64,000 bases of DNA. Source: Sulfuricaulis sp040901545 (GTDB lineage: Bacteria; Pseudomonadota; Gammaproteobacteria; Acidiferrobacterales; Sulfurifustaceae). The stretch spans positions 46,656 to 110,655 of the forward strand of contig NZ_JBBDYL010000042.1 of the NCBI RefSeq assembly GCF_040901545.1, in the 5' to 3' direction. Of the stretch, positions 35,774-45,123 are shown piece by piece. The notes under the pieces are model-generated. The model was not told the DNA's origin, ran no database searches, and saw nothing but the letters and a program-made list of their open reading frames with translations. Position 1 is the first letter of the stretch. Each line of letters opens with the position of its first letter. The translations under genes were made by a program, and so were the position numbers.

Positions 35774-37222
35774 ATGACCTCACCGCGCGCTGATGCCAAC
35801 GTCCGCCCCGCGCCCGATCCGGAGTTGGTCGCGATCGCGGATTATGTTGCCGACTACCGGATTGACAGCCGTGAAGCCTGCGACACCGCGCGCTACTGCC
35901 TGATGGACAGTCTCGGCTGTGCCTTGCTGGCATTGCGTTTCCCTGAGTGCGTCCGCCATCTGGGTCCGATCGTGCCCGGAACCACGGTTCCCAACGGCGC
36001 ACGTGTTCCCGGCACTCGGTATGAACTCGACCCGGTCAAGGCCGCGTTCGATATCGGCACGCTCATCCGCTGGCTTGATTTCAACGACACCTGGCTCGCG
36101 GCCGAATGGGGCCATCCGTCCGATAACCTCGGCGCCATCCTGGCCTGTGCGGATTTTCTGAGCCGTGCGCGGCTGTCCTCAAGACAAAAATCGCTGACCA
36201 TGCGTGAGGTACTGACATACATGATCAAGGCGCACGAGATTCAGGGGGTGATGGCGCTGGAAAACAGCTTTAACCGCGTCGGGCTCGATCACGTTGTGCT
36301 GGTCAAGGTTGCCTCCACGGCGGTGGTCACGCACATGCTGGGGGGCACCAAACCACAAATCATGGACGCCCTGTCACAAGCGTGGGTGGACGGGCAGGCG
36401 CTCAGAACCTATCGCCACGCACCGAACACGGGACCGCGCAAATCCTGGGCGGCGGGTGACGCCACGAGCCGTGCGGTGCGGCTTGCCCTGATCACGCTCA
36501 AGGGAGAATCCGGATATCCCAGCGCCCTTACCGCCAAAACCTGGGGTTTTTACGATGTGGCTTTCAAGGGCCAGCGTTTCAAGTTCCAGCGTCCCTACAC
36601 CTCATACGTCATGGAGCACGTGCTGTTCAAGATTGCCTACCCCGCCGAATTTCACGCCCAAACGGCGGTGGAATGCGCGGTGATACTGCATCCGCTGGTT
36701 AAGAATCGCCTGGATGAAATTGAACGGATCTTGATCACCACGCACGAATCGGCCATTCGCATCATCAGCAAGACCGGGCCGCTCTATAACTACGCCGATC
36801 GCGATCATTGCCTGCAGTACATGGTCGCGATCGGACTTATCCATGGCCATCTGACTGCCGAGCAGTATGAGGATCGGGCAGCAGCCGACACGCGCGTTGA
36901 TCGGCTGCGCGCGAGGATGGACGTGGTCGAAGACGAACGCTACAGCCGCGATTACCACGACCCGGGCAAGCGCTCCATTGCCAACGCCATTCAGGTCTTC
37001 TTCAATGACGGCGGCTACACGGACAAAATCGAGATCGAGTATCCGATCGGCCACCGGCGTCGGCGATCAGACGGAATGCCGCTGCTCATCGAGAAATTTC
37101 GCGCCAGTCTCGACACCCGTTTCCCTGAAGCACAATCGAAAAGAATCCTCGATCTCTGCCTCAACCACGACCAATTGGTGGCAACACCGGTGCCTGAGTT
37201 TATAGAAATGTTCGTGGCATAG
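35774..37222 (+). CDS. prpD: 2-methylcitrate dehydratase
   Basis: 482 residues, the E. coli PrpD length. MmgE/PrpD family motifs are present, such as FNDTWLAAEWGHPSDNLGA near residue 100. It dehydrates 2-methylcitrate to 2-methyl-cis-aconitate. The rehydration step would be done by an aconitase encoded elsewhere (no acnB or prpF here). It ends the operon; the ACT gene converges 5 bp later. Confidence 0.96.
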   Translation: MTSPRADANVRPAPDPELVAIADYVADYRIDSREACDTARYCLMDSLGCALLALRFPECVRHLGPIVPGTTVPNGARVPGTRYELDPVKAAFDIGTLIRWLDFNDTWLAAEWGHPSDNLGAILACADFLSRARLSSRQKSLTMREVLTYMIKAHEIQGVMALENSFNRVGLDHVVLVKVASTAVVTHMLGGTKPQIMDALSQAWVDGQALRTYRHAPNTGPRKSWAAGDATSRAVRLALITLKGESGYPSALTAKTWGFYDVAFKGQRFKFQRPYTSYVMEHVLFKIAYPAEFHAQTAVECAVILHPLVKNRLDEIERILITTHESAIRIISKTGPLYNYADRDHCLQYMVAIGLIHGHLTAEQYEDRAAADTRVDRLRARMDVVEDERYSRDYHDPGKRSIANAIQVFFNDGGYTDKIEIEYPIGHRRRRSDGMPLLIEKFRASLDTRFPEAQSKRILDLCLNHDQLVATPVPEFIEMFVA

Positions 37223-37227
37223 ACCGG

Positions 37228-37641
37228 CTACTTCGCGTGCAGCGCCTTGGCTGCTTTATTCACGTCCTCGGCCTTGACCCACAAAATAGCTCCGAAGCGT
37301 CCGCCGCCGGCCCCGACAGCATCCACGGCCGTGACATTGATTTTTGCCTTGGAGAGTTTTGACAGCACATTGGCCAGAGCGCCTCGTTGATCGTTCCCGC
37401 GGATCACGAAGCCGGCTTTTCTTTTGCTCACCCTTAATTTCATCCGACGGGCAGCAGCCAGAAAAGCGGATGGATTAACGGGAATGAAATCCACCTGCGA
37501 GCGTCGGCCGTTGGGAAATCCGGTAAAGGCGTGCAGGTTAACGCCTGCTTTGGCCAAAGACGTTAAAATCCGTGACGCCTCGCCTGTCCGATTGGGAATT
37601 TGCATCGCGAAGTAACTGACTTTCGTTGCGGTAGTGGCCAT
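37228..37641 (-). CDS. Tandem ACT-domain protein
   Basis: 137 residues from the ATG at 37641: AGGAGG ends 6 bases before it. Two ACT-like units can be seen, about residues 8-70 (YFAMQIPNRTGEASRILTSL) and 75-137 (GFVIRGNDQRGALANVLSKL). ACT domains bind amino acids or other small ligands. No enzyme domain is attached, so it is likely a regulatory subunit or sensor. It converges on prpD. Confidence 0.85.
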   Translation of the reverse strand: MATTATKVSYFAMQIPNRTGEASRILTSLAKAGVNLHAFTGFPNGRRSQVDFIPVNPSAFLAAARRMKLRVSKRKAGFVIRGNDQRGALANVLSKLSKAKINVTAVDAVGAGGGRFGAILWVKAEDVNKAAKALHAK

Positions 37642-38069
37642 ATTCATCCTCCTGATGTCATGCCTGAAATCTGATCCCGACAACATGATAACGCAACGTC
37701 GGCAACGCATACAGGTCAACGGAAGGTTGACGGAAAAAAACATTAATTCGATTTTGGTGATTCGGCTTTTGTTGCTGAATTTTTCATTTGCTTGTCACGG
37801 CCTCGCCATAACCGATGAATATCACGATCCAAGCTGGATTATGGCGGTTAATCTGGGGTAGAATCTCGCAACAATTTCCTCTCCGCACGTTCTTTCCGCA
37901 TTGTCTCCAGGGCGCCTGGCGACAAGGACAAGGCTGTAACTGGATGCCCCTGCGGCGAAGTAACGCGCTAGCTTTCAAAAGTAAGCCAGATACCGCAGTT
38001 AAAATCGGCGGTTTCCAGCGCAGAAAACAATCTCCAGACGTCCGGTTATCTTGTCTAAAGGAGATAAAG
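37642..38069. other. Gap upstream of the trehalose operon
   Basis: 428 bp. It holds an 8-bp inverted repeat CGCCATAA (37804-37811) and TTATGGCG (37839-37846), and a possible -10 TAGAAT at 37859-37864 without a clean -35. The promoters of the ACT gene and of the trehalose operon must both be here. Confidence 0.35.
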
Positions 38070-38192
38070 ATGGCGAAAAATCCGATATTCGATCCACCGG
38101 TATACATGGCAAGCCAAAACGTTGTCTGCTTCCCCTGCCACAACGTCTGCAGAATCGCGCCCGCGGAAAACAGCGGGATGCGTCCAGGGTAA
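38070..38192 (+). CDS. 40-residue cysteine-containing peptide upstream of otsB
   Basis: 40 residues, MAKNPIFDPPVYMASQNV at the start, then CFPCHNVC with three cysteines in CxxC-N3-C arrangement. A strong AAAGGAG lies 6 bases before the ATG. The stop is 5 bp before the otsB start, so it is either the first gene of the operon or a leader peptide. No family recognised. Metal or redox binding by the cysteines is inference. Confidence 0.55.
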   Translation: MAKNPIFDPPVYMASQNVVCFPCHNVCRIAPAENSGMRPG

Positions 38193-38197
38193 CGGCC

Positions 38198-38995
38198 ATG
38201 CGCGCGTTGCACGAGCAGTCAAGTCTTGCCGATTTCTTCAGGCAACTTCGAACAGCGCCACGACGCGCGCTGATGCTTGATTACGACGGTACGCTCGCCC
38301 CGTTCCAAGTCCAAACGGATGCAGCCGTACCCTACGCGGGCGTGCGTGAAATTATCGACGCCATCATGGAATCCGGGCGCACCCGCGTGGTGATCATCAC
38401 CGGGCGTTGGACACGAGATCTCAATCCGCTACTCGGCCTCAAGAATACCCCGGAAATCTGGGGCTCGCACGGGTGGGAACAACTCAAACCCAATGGGGAG
38501 TATGTCATCGCCCGCATGGATGAAAACGCTCTGCGGCACCTGGTTGAAGCGGATACCTGGACGGCTGAAATTGAGGCACAGGGCGGGCGTTGTGAAATGA
38601 AACCGGGTGGTCTCGCTATCCACTGGCGTGGATTGGAGCCCGGGAAGGCTGCCGAAATTCGCAATATTGTTTTCCAGAACTGGCGAATCCAGGAAATGCA
38701 CGACAATCTCGTGTGGCACGACTTCGACGGCGGTATCGAGCTGCGCGTTCCGGGTCGCCACAAGGGATATGTGGTGGAATCCATTTTGTCCGAAATGGAC
38801 CGCGATACCGCCGCCGCCTATCTGGGTGACGATGCCACGGACGAAGACGCCTTCAAGGCCATTCGAGGCAAGGGCATCAGTGTGCTGGTTCGACCACATT
38901 TCCGGCCCACATGCGCCGATTTCTGGCTTCAGCCGCCGCGAGAGCTGCTTGAGTTTCTCAGGCAGTGGCACGATGCCAGCGGAGGAACACGATGA
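38198..38995 (+). CDS. otsB: Trehalose-6-phosphate phosphatase
   Basis: 265 residues from the ATG at 38198; the open frame upstream overlaps the small peptide and is not used. HAD motif I is MLDYDGTLAPF, motif II VVIITGRW, and motif IV LGDDATDEDAF. It removes phosphate from trehalose 6-phosphate, the second step of OtsA-OtsB synthesis. The stop overlaps the mscS start as ATGA. Confidence 0.95.
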   Translation: MRALHEQSSLADFFRQLRTAPRRALMLDYDGTLAPFQVQTDAAVPYAGVREIIDAIMESGRTRVVIITGRWTRDLNPLLGLKNTPEIWGSHGWEQLKPNGEYVIARMDENALRHLVEADTWTAEIEAQGGRCEMKPGGLAIHWRGLEPGKAAEIRNIVFQNWRIQEMHDNLVWHDFDGGIELRVPGRHKGYVVESILSEMDRDTAAAYLGDDATDEDAFKAIRGKGISVLVRPHFRPTCADFWLQPPRELLEFLRQWHDASGGTR

Positions 38996-40077
38996 ATTTC
39001 CTGGAAGAAATTTTTTTCGGAAACCCGTTATACGATTGGCTTGTCGCCGCAGTAATAGTTGTTGCGCTGGTTCTGAGTCTTCAATTTGTCAAGCGATTGC
39101 TCATCCGCCGTTTGACCAAGCTGGCGGGCAAAACCGCCACGCGTCTCGATGATTTCATTGTTGATATTCTTAGTCATACCCGATATCTATTCCTGTTCAT
39201 CCTCGCGCTCTACCTCGGTTTGCAGTACCTGGAACTGCCTCCAAAACCGACCCGGTATATAACACATTTCACAATCATCGTTATGCTGGTACAGGTCGCG
39301 TTGTGGGGGAATCGCGGAATTGTCCTCTGGCTAAGCGATTATCTCAAAAGACACAAGGAATCCGACGCCGCCAGCGCTACAACGATGGCGGTGATGGGAT
39401 TCATCGCCCGGGTAGTGCTCTGGTCGGTACTCGTGCTGATGATTCTCGACAACCTCGGGTTCAACATCACTGCGTTGGTGGCCAGCCTGGGCATCGGAGG
39501 TATTGCCGTCGCGCTCGCCGTTCAAAACATTCTCGGTGACTTATTCGCGTCGCTCTCTATCGCCCTGGACAAACCTTTCGTGATCGGCGATTTCATCATT
39601 GTCGATGATATCCTGGGCACGGTGGAATACATTGGTCTTAAAACGACTCGCCTGCGGAGTTTAGGCGGGGAGCAGATCGTTTTTTCCAACGCTGAACTGT
39701 TAAAAAGCCGAATACGCAATTATAAGCGCATGTTCGAGCGCCGCGTCGTGTTCGGGTTCGGAATTGTTTATCAGACTCCACACGAAAAACTGGTCAGGAT
39801 CCCGGGAATGATCCGGGAGATCATTGAGACGCAGGAAAAAACCCGCTTCGATCGCGCGCACTTCAAGGGCTACGGCGATTCATCCCTCGATTTCGAGGTT
39901 GTCTATTATGTCCTGCATCCGGATTACAACCTCTACATGGACATTCAGCAAGCCGTTAATTTGGGCATCTTTAAGATATTCGCGCAGGAAGGTATCGATT
40001 TCGCTTACCCGACGCGCACGATCTATGTTAACCGGAGTGATTCGTCATCCCCCGGGGTCGAGGCTGACTTAAGATGA
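38992..40077 (+). CDS. MscS-family mechanosensitive channel
   Basis: 361 residues from the ATG at 38992, preceded by GGAGGAACACG. About four hydrophobic segments precede the pore helix region ALVASLGIGGIAVALAVQNI near residue 165, followed by the MscS beta domain (IGDFIIVDDILGTVEYIGL). Such channels open on membrane tension and release solutes upon hypo-osmotic shock. It overlaps otsB at its start and otsA at its end, each by 4 bases, so it is co-translated with the trehalose enzymes. Confidence 0.93.
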   Translation: MNFLEEIFFGNPLYDWLVAAVIVVALVLSLQFVKRLLIRRLTKLAGKTATRLDDFIVDILSHTRYLFLFILALYLGLQYLELPPKPTRYITHFTIIVMLVQVALWGNRGIVLWLSDYLKRHKESDAASATTMAVMGFIARVVLWSVLVLMILDNLGFNITALVASLGIGGIAVALAVQNILGDLFASLSIALDKPFVIGDFIIVDDILGTVEYIGLKTTRLRSLGGEQIVFSNAELLKSRIRNYKRMFERRVVFGFGIVYQTPHEKLVRIPGMIREIIETQEKTRFDRAHFKGYGDSSLDFEVVYYVLHPDYNLYMDIQQAVNLGIFKIFAQEGIDFAYPTRTIYVNRSDSSSPGVEADLR

Positions 40078-41573
40078 AGAACGGCCGGCATGCGGGACTT
40101 GTCGTCGCTTCAAATCGTCTGCCGGTTGCATTAATCCGCAATCCGGATGGCAGTGTCCGTATCGAACCCGGGAGCGGTGGGCTGATCACGGCGTTGCTGC
40201 CGGTATTGCGAGATCGCGGTGGCACATGGGTGGGTTGGCCGGGAATCAGCGGTGACTTATCCAAATTCGGTTCGCTACTGGAAGAAGCGAACCGAAAATC
40301 AGGCTACCAATTAAAAGCGGTTCCGCTGACGGAAGAAGAATGGCGCAAGTTCTACCACGGATTTTCCAACGAGGTCGTCTGGCCTCTGTTTCACGATCTC
40401 CAGTCGCTCTGTTACTTCGATCCCAGTTACTGGCGCGTGTATCAAAACGTAAACCGGCATTATGCGGAGGTCCTCGCGCAAAATAGAACCGAGGGCGATT
40501 TTATCTGGGTCCATGACTACCATCTTATGAGCGTTGCCATGGAATTGAGGCGCCTGGGTATCAATGCGAAAACGGCTTTTTTTCTTCACATTCCCTTCCC
40601 GCCACTGGATATATTTGTCAAGCTCCCGTGGCGGTTTCAACTGCTGCGTGCGCTGGTTGAATACGATTTGATCGGTTTTCAAACGTTGCGCGATCAACGA
40701 AACTTTATTCAGTGCGTCCGTACGCTTTTGCATGATGTCGCTGTGCATGGAAAGGGACGTCTGCTGACACTTCGCGAGACTGGGCGCGATGTCAAGGTTG
40801 GAAGCTTCCCGATCAGCATTGACTACAACGCCTACGTCAAGGGCGCCACCACCAAGGAAGTAGCCGACAAAGTGGCGGATCTTTACAAGCAATTGCCCAA
40901 TCGCCAGCTGATTCTGGGGATCGATCGGCTGGATTACACCAAGGGAATCCCGCAGCGGCTGGAAGCGTTCCGCAATGCCCTCGAACGTTATCCCGAATTG
41001 CACGAACGCGTTACGCTGATACAGGTGGTCGTCCCGAGCCGCGAGGATATTCCCCAATACTACGAACTCAAGACACGAATCGAGCGGCTCGTGGGGGAGA
41101 TCAACGGCCAGTTCACGAAGCCCGGTGGCTGGGTGCCGATTCATTATGTATTTCGCAGCCTGGACCAATCCGACCTGCTCGCTTATTACCGTGCGGCGCA
41201 AATCGCGCTGATCACGCCCCTAAAAGACGGGATGAACCTGGTCGCCAAGGAATATTGTGCGTGCAGCATCGAGGAAGACTGCGCGCTGATACTTTCCGAG
41301 TTCGCCGGTGCGGCGGCCCAATTGCAGCGCGGGGCCTTGCTGGTAAATCCTTATGACATCGAGGGAGTGGCCGATGCGATCTACCGCGCCTTCAGCATGG
41401 ACATTACCGAGCGTCGCGCGCGCATGCGCCGCCTGCGCCGGTCGATCCGCGAGCAGGATATTTTCTGGTGGGTCGATTCCTTTCTGCACGCCGCCATCGC
41501 CAAGGATTTGAACGCCTTCCCGCTTCCCGAGGATTATATCCCGCAAAGTGAAATTGGCGGTATGTCGCTGTGA
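40074..41573 (+). CDS. otsA: Trehalose-6-phosphate synthase
   Basis: 499 residues, GT20 family. Motifs: VVASNRLPV at the start, WVHDYHLMSVAMELR for UDP-glucose binding and LGIDRLDYTKGIPQRL for the acceptor. It makes trehalose 6-phosphate from UDP-glucose and glucose 6-phosphate. It ends the otsB-mscS-otsA transcript. The order otsB first, with a channel gene between, differs from the E. coli otsBA operon. Confidence 0.96.
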   Translation: MKNGRHAGLVVASNRLPVALIRNPDGSVRIEPGSGGLITALLPVLRDRGGTWVGWPGISGDLSKFGSLLEEANRKSGYQLKAVPLTEEEWRKFYHGFSNEVVWPLFHDLQSLCYFDPSYWRVYQNVNRHYAEVLAQNRTEGDFIWVHDYHLMSVAMELRRLGINAKTAFFLHIPFPPLDIFVKLPWRFQLLRALVEYDLIGFQTLRDQRNFIQCVRTLLHDVAVHGKGRLLTLRETGRDVKVGSFPISIDYNAYVKGATTKEVADKVADLYKQLPNRQLILGIDRLDYTKGIPQRLEAFRNALERYPELHERVTLIQVVVPSREDIPQYYELKTRIERLVGEINGQFTKPGGWVPIHYVFRSLDQSDLLAYYRAAQIALITPLKDGMNLVAKEYCACSIEEDCALILSEFAGAAAQLQRGALLVNPYDIEGVADAIYRAFSMDITERRARMRRLRRSIREQDIFWWVDSFLHAAIAKDLNAFPLPEDYIPQSEIGGMSL

Positions 41574-41725
41574 TTGCGTCAGATATCAGCGAGGCAGCAG
41601 CTGACCCTATGCCTGTATCAATTCCGCCTGAAGCGTTGGCACCGCCGCAGTATTGGATTGTTCTACATGCGCCATCATGGTTTCCTGATAGACAGGCGAT
41701 CGGGTTATCATGGCAGTCGTGAATT

Positions 41726-42829
41726 ATGGCCACCGGCGCCTTGTATAAATTCATTCGCCCTTTGCTCTTTTGGCTTCCCGCCGAAACCAGCCATTCCCTG
41801 ACAGTCGCCACGTTGCGGCTTTTATATCGTTTCCCCGCAGCCGGTACTTGCCTGCGGTTTGCCTTGTTACGCCGTTTGCCGGATCTTCCCATCTCCGTCA
41901 TGGGATTGCATTTCCCCAATCCGGTCGGATTGGCCGCAGGACTTGACAAAAACGGCGAGTGCATCCGACCGCTGGCCGATTTCGGGTTTGGTTTCATCGA
42001 AATCGGGACGGTCACGCCGCGCCCGCAACCGGGGAATCCTGCCCCGAGGATGTTTCGTCTGGCGAACCATGCGGCACTGATCAATCGTTTGGGTTTTAAC
42101 AACGTAGGCGTGTACCGAATGATCACCAATCTCGCCAAATCGGGTAAGGCAGGTCTGATCGGCATCAACATCGGAAAAAATCGCGACACGCCGCTCGAAC
42201 GTGCCGTGGATGATTATCTGTCAATGCTGCAGGCGGTATATCTCCATGCCGATTACGTCACGGTCAACATTTCTTCACCGAACACCACGGGATTGCGTGA
42301 TTTGCAAAACGAGGAAAATCTGCATGAACTGCTGCGGGCCTTGAAAGCCGAACAGGCGATTCTAGCGGCGAAATACGGTCGATATGTTCCAATTGCAATC
42401 AAGGTCGCGCCTGACCTTGATGATGACCAGGCGAGAATCATCGCCGTGCAGGTTCTAGAGCACAAATTTGACGCGGTGGTCGCGACCAACACCACGATAA
42501 CCCGTCCAGGTCTCGCACATGAGCCATTGGCGTCACAGACGGGTGGCCTCAGCGGACGGCCGCTCAAGCGGCTTTCCACGGATATCATTCGCAAGCTTTA
42601 CTCCCACCTTCAGGGCAAGGCGCCGATCATCGGTGTGGGAGGGATCGAAAATGCGGAAGACGCCTGGGAGAAGCTTGTTGCCGGCGCAGACCTGATCCAA
42701 CTTTACACGGCCTTGATCTACGAAGGCCCCTGTATTGTCAATAAGATCGTACGCGGTCTGGCCAAATACGTCAGCGATTCGGGCTGTGAAACATTACACC
42801 AGGCCGTGATACGGGCCAGGAAGGCGTAA
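41726..42829 (+). CDS. pyrD: Dihydroorotate dehydrogenase (quinone), class 2
   Basis: 367 residues. The N-terminal amphipathic helices (PLLFWLPAETSHSLTVATLR) mark the membrane-associated class 2. Active-site serine is in VNISSPNTTGLRDLQ; FMN contacts appear in GVGGIENAEDAWEKL. It oxidises dihydroorotate with quinone in pyrimidine synthesis. It lies 152 bp after otsA with no clear terminator between. Confidence 0.96.
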   Translation: MATGALYKFIRPLLFWLPAETSHSLTVATLRLLYRFPAAGTCLRFALLRRLPDLPISVMGLHFPNPVGLAAGLDKNGECIRPLADFGFGFIEIGTVTPRPQPGNPAPRMFRLANHAALINRLGFNNVGVYRMITNLAKSGKAGLIGINIGKNRDTPLERAVDDYLSMLQAVYLHADYVTVNISSPNTTGLRDLQNEENLHELLRALKAEQAILAAKYGRYVPIAIKVAPDLDDDQARIIAVQVLEHKFDAVVATNTTITRPGLAHEPLASQTGGLSGRPLKRLSTDIIRKLYSHLQGKAPIIGVGGIENAEDAWEKLVAGADLIQLYTALIYEGPCIVNKIVRGLAKYVSDSGCETLHQAVIRARKA

Positions 42830-42928
42830 GTGAATATCTGCTTCACCTGCCGAATTAGGCACTCTCAAAATCAGGTTACATAAAACTACGCGACCTGCTC
42901 TTGAAAAGAGAAGAATTCCAGAAAATTT

Positions 42929-44047
42929 TCAGCCCTTGACGGCTTGCAACAAAACTTTGCACACGCGTTCGATGTGATCAAGTGGCATGGCCGGATAGAT
43001 TGGCAGTGACAAGGTTTCACTCGTGGCCTGTTCGCAGACGGGCAGACTGCCCGGCTTGTAGCCAAGATGCCGGTAAACTTCCTGCAAATGCAGGCCCTGC
43101 GGATAACACAATGACGTGCCAATCTGATTGTCGGTAAGCGCCTGGCGCACGCGGTCACGGTTTGGAACGCGTATGGTGTAAAGGTTATAAACGTGCGTGC
43201 CGTAATTTGAAACCACGGGCGTCTTCACGGCCGTGCCATAAAAGCGCTTAGTGTATTCCGCCGCCACGGTCCGACGTCCCGCCAAATCATCCTTGATGCG
43301 CCGGAGCTTGATCCGCAGACCAGCCGCCTGTATCTCGTCGAGACGACTGTTGCAGCCGATTTCCGCGTGGATAAAAGGCTTGATGGCGCCATGATTGCGC
43401 AATCGGCGTATATGGTCGTTTAACTCATCGCTTTGGGTGGTGACCATGCCACCGTCGCCATAGCAGCCCAAAACCTTGGTTGGATAGAAACTGAAGCTGC
43501 CGGTATCACCGATGGATCCGACCATCCTTCCATCCGCGGCGGCACCAAATGCCTGGGCGCAATCTTCCACTACGGCCAGCCGGTGATCTTCGGCGATCTT
43601 CATGATCGCGTGCATATCGGATGGATGACCAAATAAATGAACTGGAAGAAGCGCGCGGGTTTTCGATGTTATTTTTTTCCGGACACTGGACGGGTCGAGG
43701 CAGAAATTTCCCGGCAAGATATCGGCAAACACCGGGGTGGCGCCCACCAGATCGACCGATTCAGAGCTGGCAAAAAAAGTAAACGGAGTCGTAATGACCT
43801 CATCGCCGTGACCTATCCCGAGTGCGCGCAAAGAAAGCACCAGCGAATCGGTGCCGTTCGCCACTGCGATGGCGTGCTTGACACCGACGTAGGCGGCAAA
43901 TTCCTTTTCGAATTCGGTAACGTTAGGACCAAGAATAAAGCTTCCCTTCAATCCGGTGGCACGGATTGCCTCAAGCCATTCGACTTCAACATGCTTGTAT
44001 TGGATGGAAAGGTCGATAAACGGGACAGGCTTTACACCGGCATGCAT
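42929..44047 (-). CDS. DegT/DnrJ/EryC1/StrS aminotransferase, WbpE-like
   Basis: 372 residues. The PLP lysine is in FYPTKVLGCYGDGGMV and the pocket VEDCAQAFGAAADGR is conserved. These enzymes transaminate 3- or 4-keto nucleotide sugars. The 16-bp overlap with the upstream Gfo/Idh/MocA gene suggests a WbpB/WbpE-type pair that oxidises then aminates UDP-GlcNAc-uronate at C3. The acetyltransferase of that path (WbpD type) is not adjacent. Confidence 0.9.
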   Translation of the reverse strand: MHAGVKPVPFIDLSIQYKHVEVEWLEAIRATGLKGSFILGPNVTEFEKEFAAYVGVKHAIAVANGTDSLVLSLRALGIGHGDEVITTPFTFFASSESVDLVGATPVFADILPGNFCLDPSSVRKKITSKTRALLPVHLFGHPSDMHAIMKIAEDHRLAVVEDCAQAFGAAADGRMVGSIGDTGSFSFYPTKVLGCYGDGGMVTTQSDELNDHIRRLRNHGAIKPFIHAEIGCNSRLDEIQAAGLRIKLRRIKDDLAGRRTVAAEYTKRFYGTAVKTPVVSNYGTHVYNLYTIRVPNRDRVRQALTDNQIGTSLCYPQGLHLQEVYRHLGYKPGSLPVCEQATSETLSLPIYPAMPLDHIERVCKVLLQAVKG

Positions 44048-45015
44048 GCAGCGATTTTCTCCTTGACGAGCAAGGCCACGCGCAACGCTTCCAGCCCGAC
44101 TCTTCCATTGACCAAAGGTGGCGCGCCCGTGCGCACCGATTTGACAAAATATTCAAGCTCGGTATCGAGCGGCGGACGGGGCTGAATATCCAGGTTTTCG
44201 GTCACAATCCGGGGCCATTTACCGCCTTTCGGGTCCGGTTCCGCGCGCACCATCTCGAATTTCTGATCGATATAATCGAGTCCGTAATAATGATCTTTAC
44301 CAAAGACCCGGATGCGACGGAGTTTTTTATTCGATACGCGACTCGCCGTTACATTGGCGACAGCGGTATTTTCAAATTCGATGCGGGCATTGGCGATATC
44401 CACATGATCAGTCAGCACCTGAATGCCGGTTGCGGCAATATTGCGAATATTCGAATTGACGAGAGATAGTACGATATCTATGTCGTGAATCATGAGATCA
44501 GTCACCACATCGACGTCGGTCGCACGTTCGACGAATGGGCCCAGTCGATGAATCTCGATAAATCGGGGATTTTGCGCGCGTTCGGCGAGCGCCATGATAC
44601 CCGCATTGAAACGCTCAAGATGTCCCACCTGGAAGATTACGCCGGCGCGTTCGGCGAGCTTCACCAATTCAAGCGATTCCTCATAGGTTGGAGCAATTGG
44701 TTTTTCCATAAGCATATGCACGCCACGCTCGAGGAATGGTTTCGCGACCTGGCAGTGATAAACCGTCGGTACCACGATGCTCACGGCGTCGACATTGTCG
44801 ATCAGGTCACGCGCGTCAGTGTAGGCCCGGCAACCGTGCAATTCGGCTGTCTCTCTCGCCGCTTTTTCGTTTACATCCGCCACGCCCACAAGTTCGACAC
44901 CCGGCATGCCGGCATAGATACGTGCGTGGAAACGACCGAGGTAACCGACGCCGGCTACGCCGACACGCAGCTTATCGACATTCTCTTCGGATTGCGTGTA
45001 GGTAGCGGCGGTCAT
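44032..45015 (-). CDS. Gfo/Idh/MocA oxidoreductase, WbpB-like
   Basis: 327 residues. The Rossmann motif is GVAGVGYLGRFHARIYAG and the catalytic EKP is in MLMEKPIAPTYEES near residue 115. The substrate-binding half has LGPFVERATDVDVVTDLMIH. It is likely the NAD-dependent 3-dehydrogenase partner of the aminotransferase that overlaps its 3' end. About 110 bp separate it from the HD-GYP gene on the same strand. Confidence 0.9.
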   Translation of the reverse strand: MTAATYTQSEENVDKLRVGVAGVGYLGRFHARIYAGMPGVELVGVADVNEKAARETAELHGCRAYTDARDLIDNVDAVSIVVPTVYHCQVAKPFLERGVHMLMEKPIAPTYEESLELVKLAERAGVIFQVGHLERFNAGIMALAERAQNPRFIEIHRLGPFVERATDVDVVTDLMIHDIDIVLSLVNSNIRNIAATGIQVLTDHVDIANARIEFENTAVANVTASRVSNKKLRRIRVFGKDHYYGLDYIDQKFEMVRAEPDPKGGKWPRIVTENLDIQPRPPLDTELEYFVKSVRTGAPPLVNGRVGLEALRVALLVKEKIAACMPV

Positions 45016-45123
45016 TGGTTGGCTGGGATACGGAACCCTTCGGCCTGAAGGGGTGGATAAACCGTCCTTGTTTATTGACCGCTGGAATTATACCGAAAAA
45101 ACATTTGTATGCCATGAATAGCG

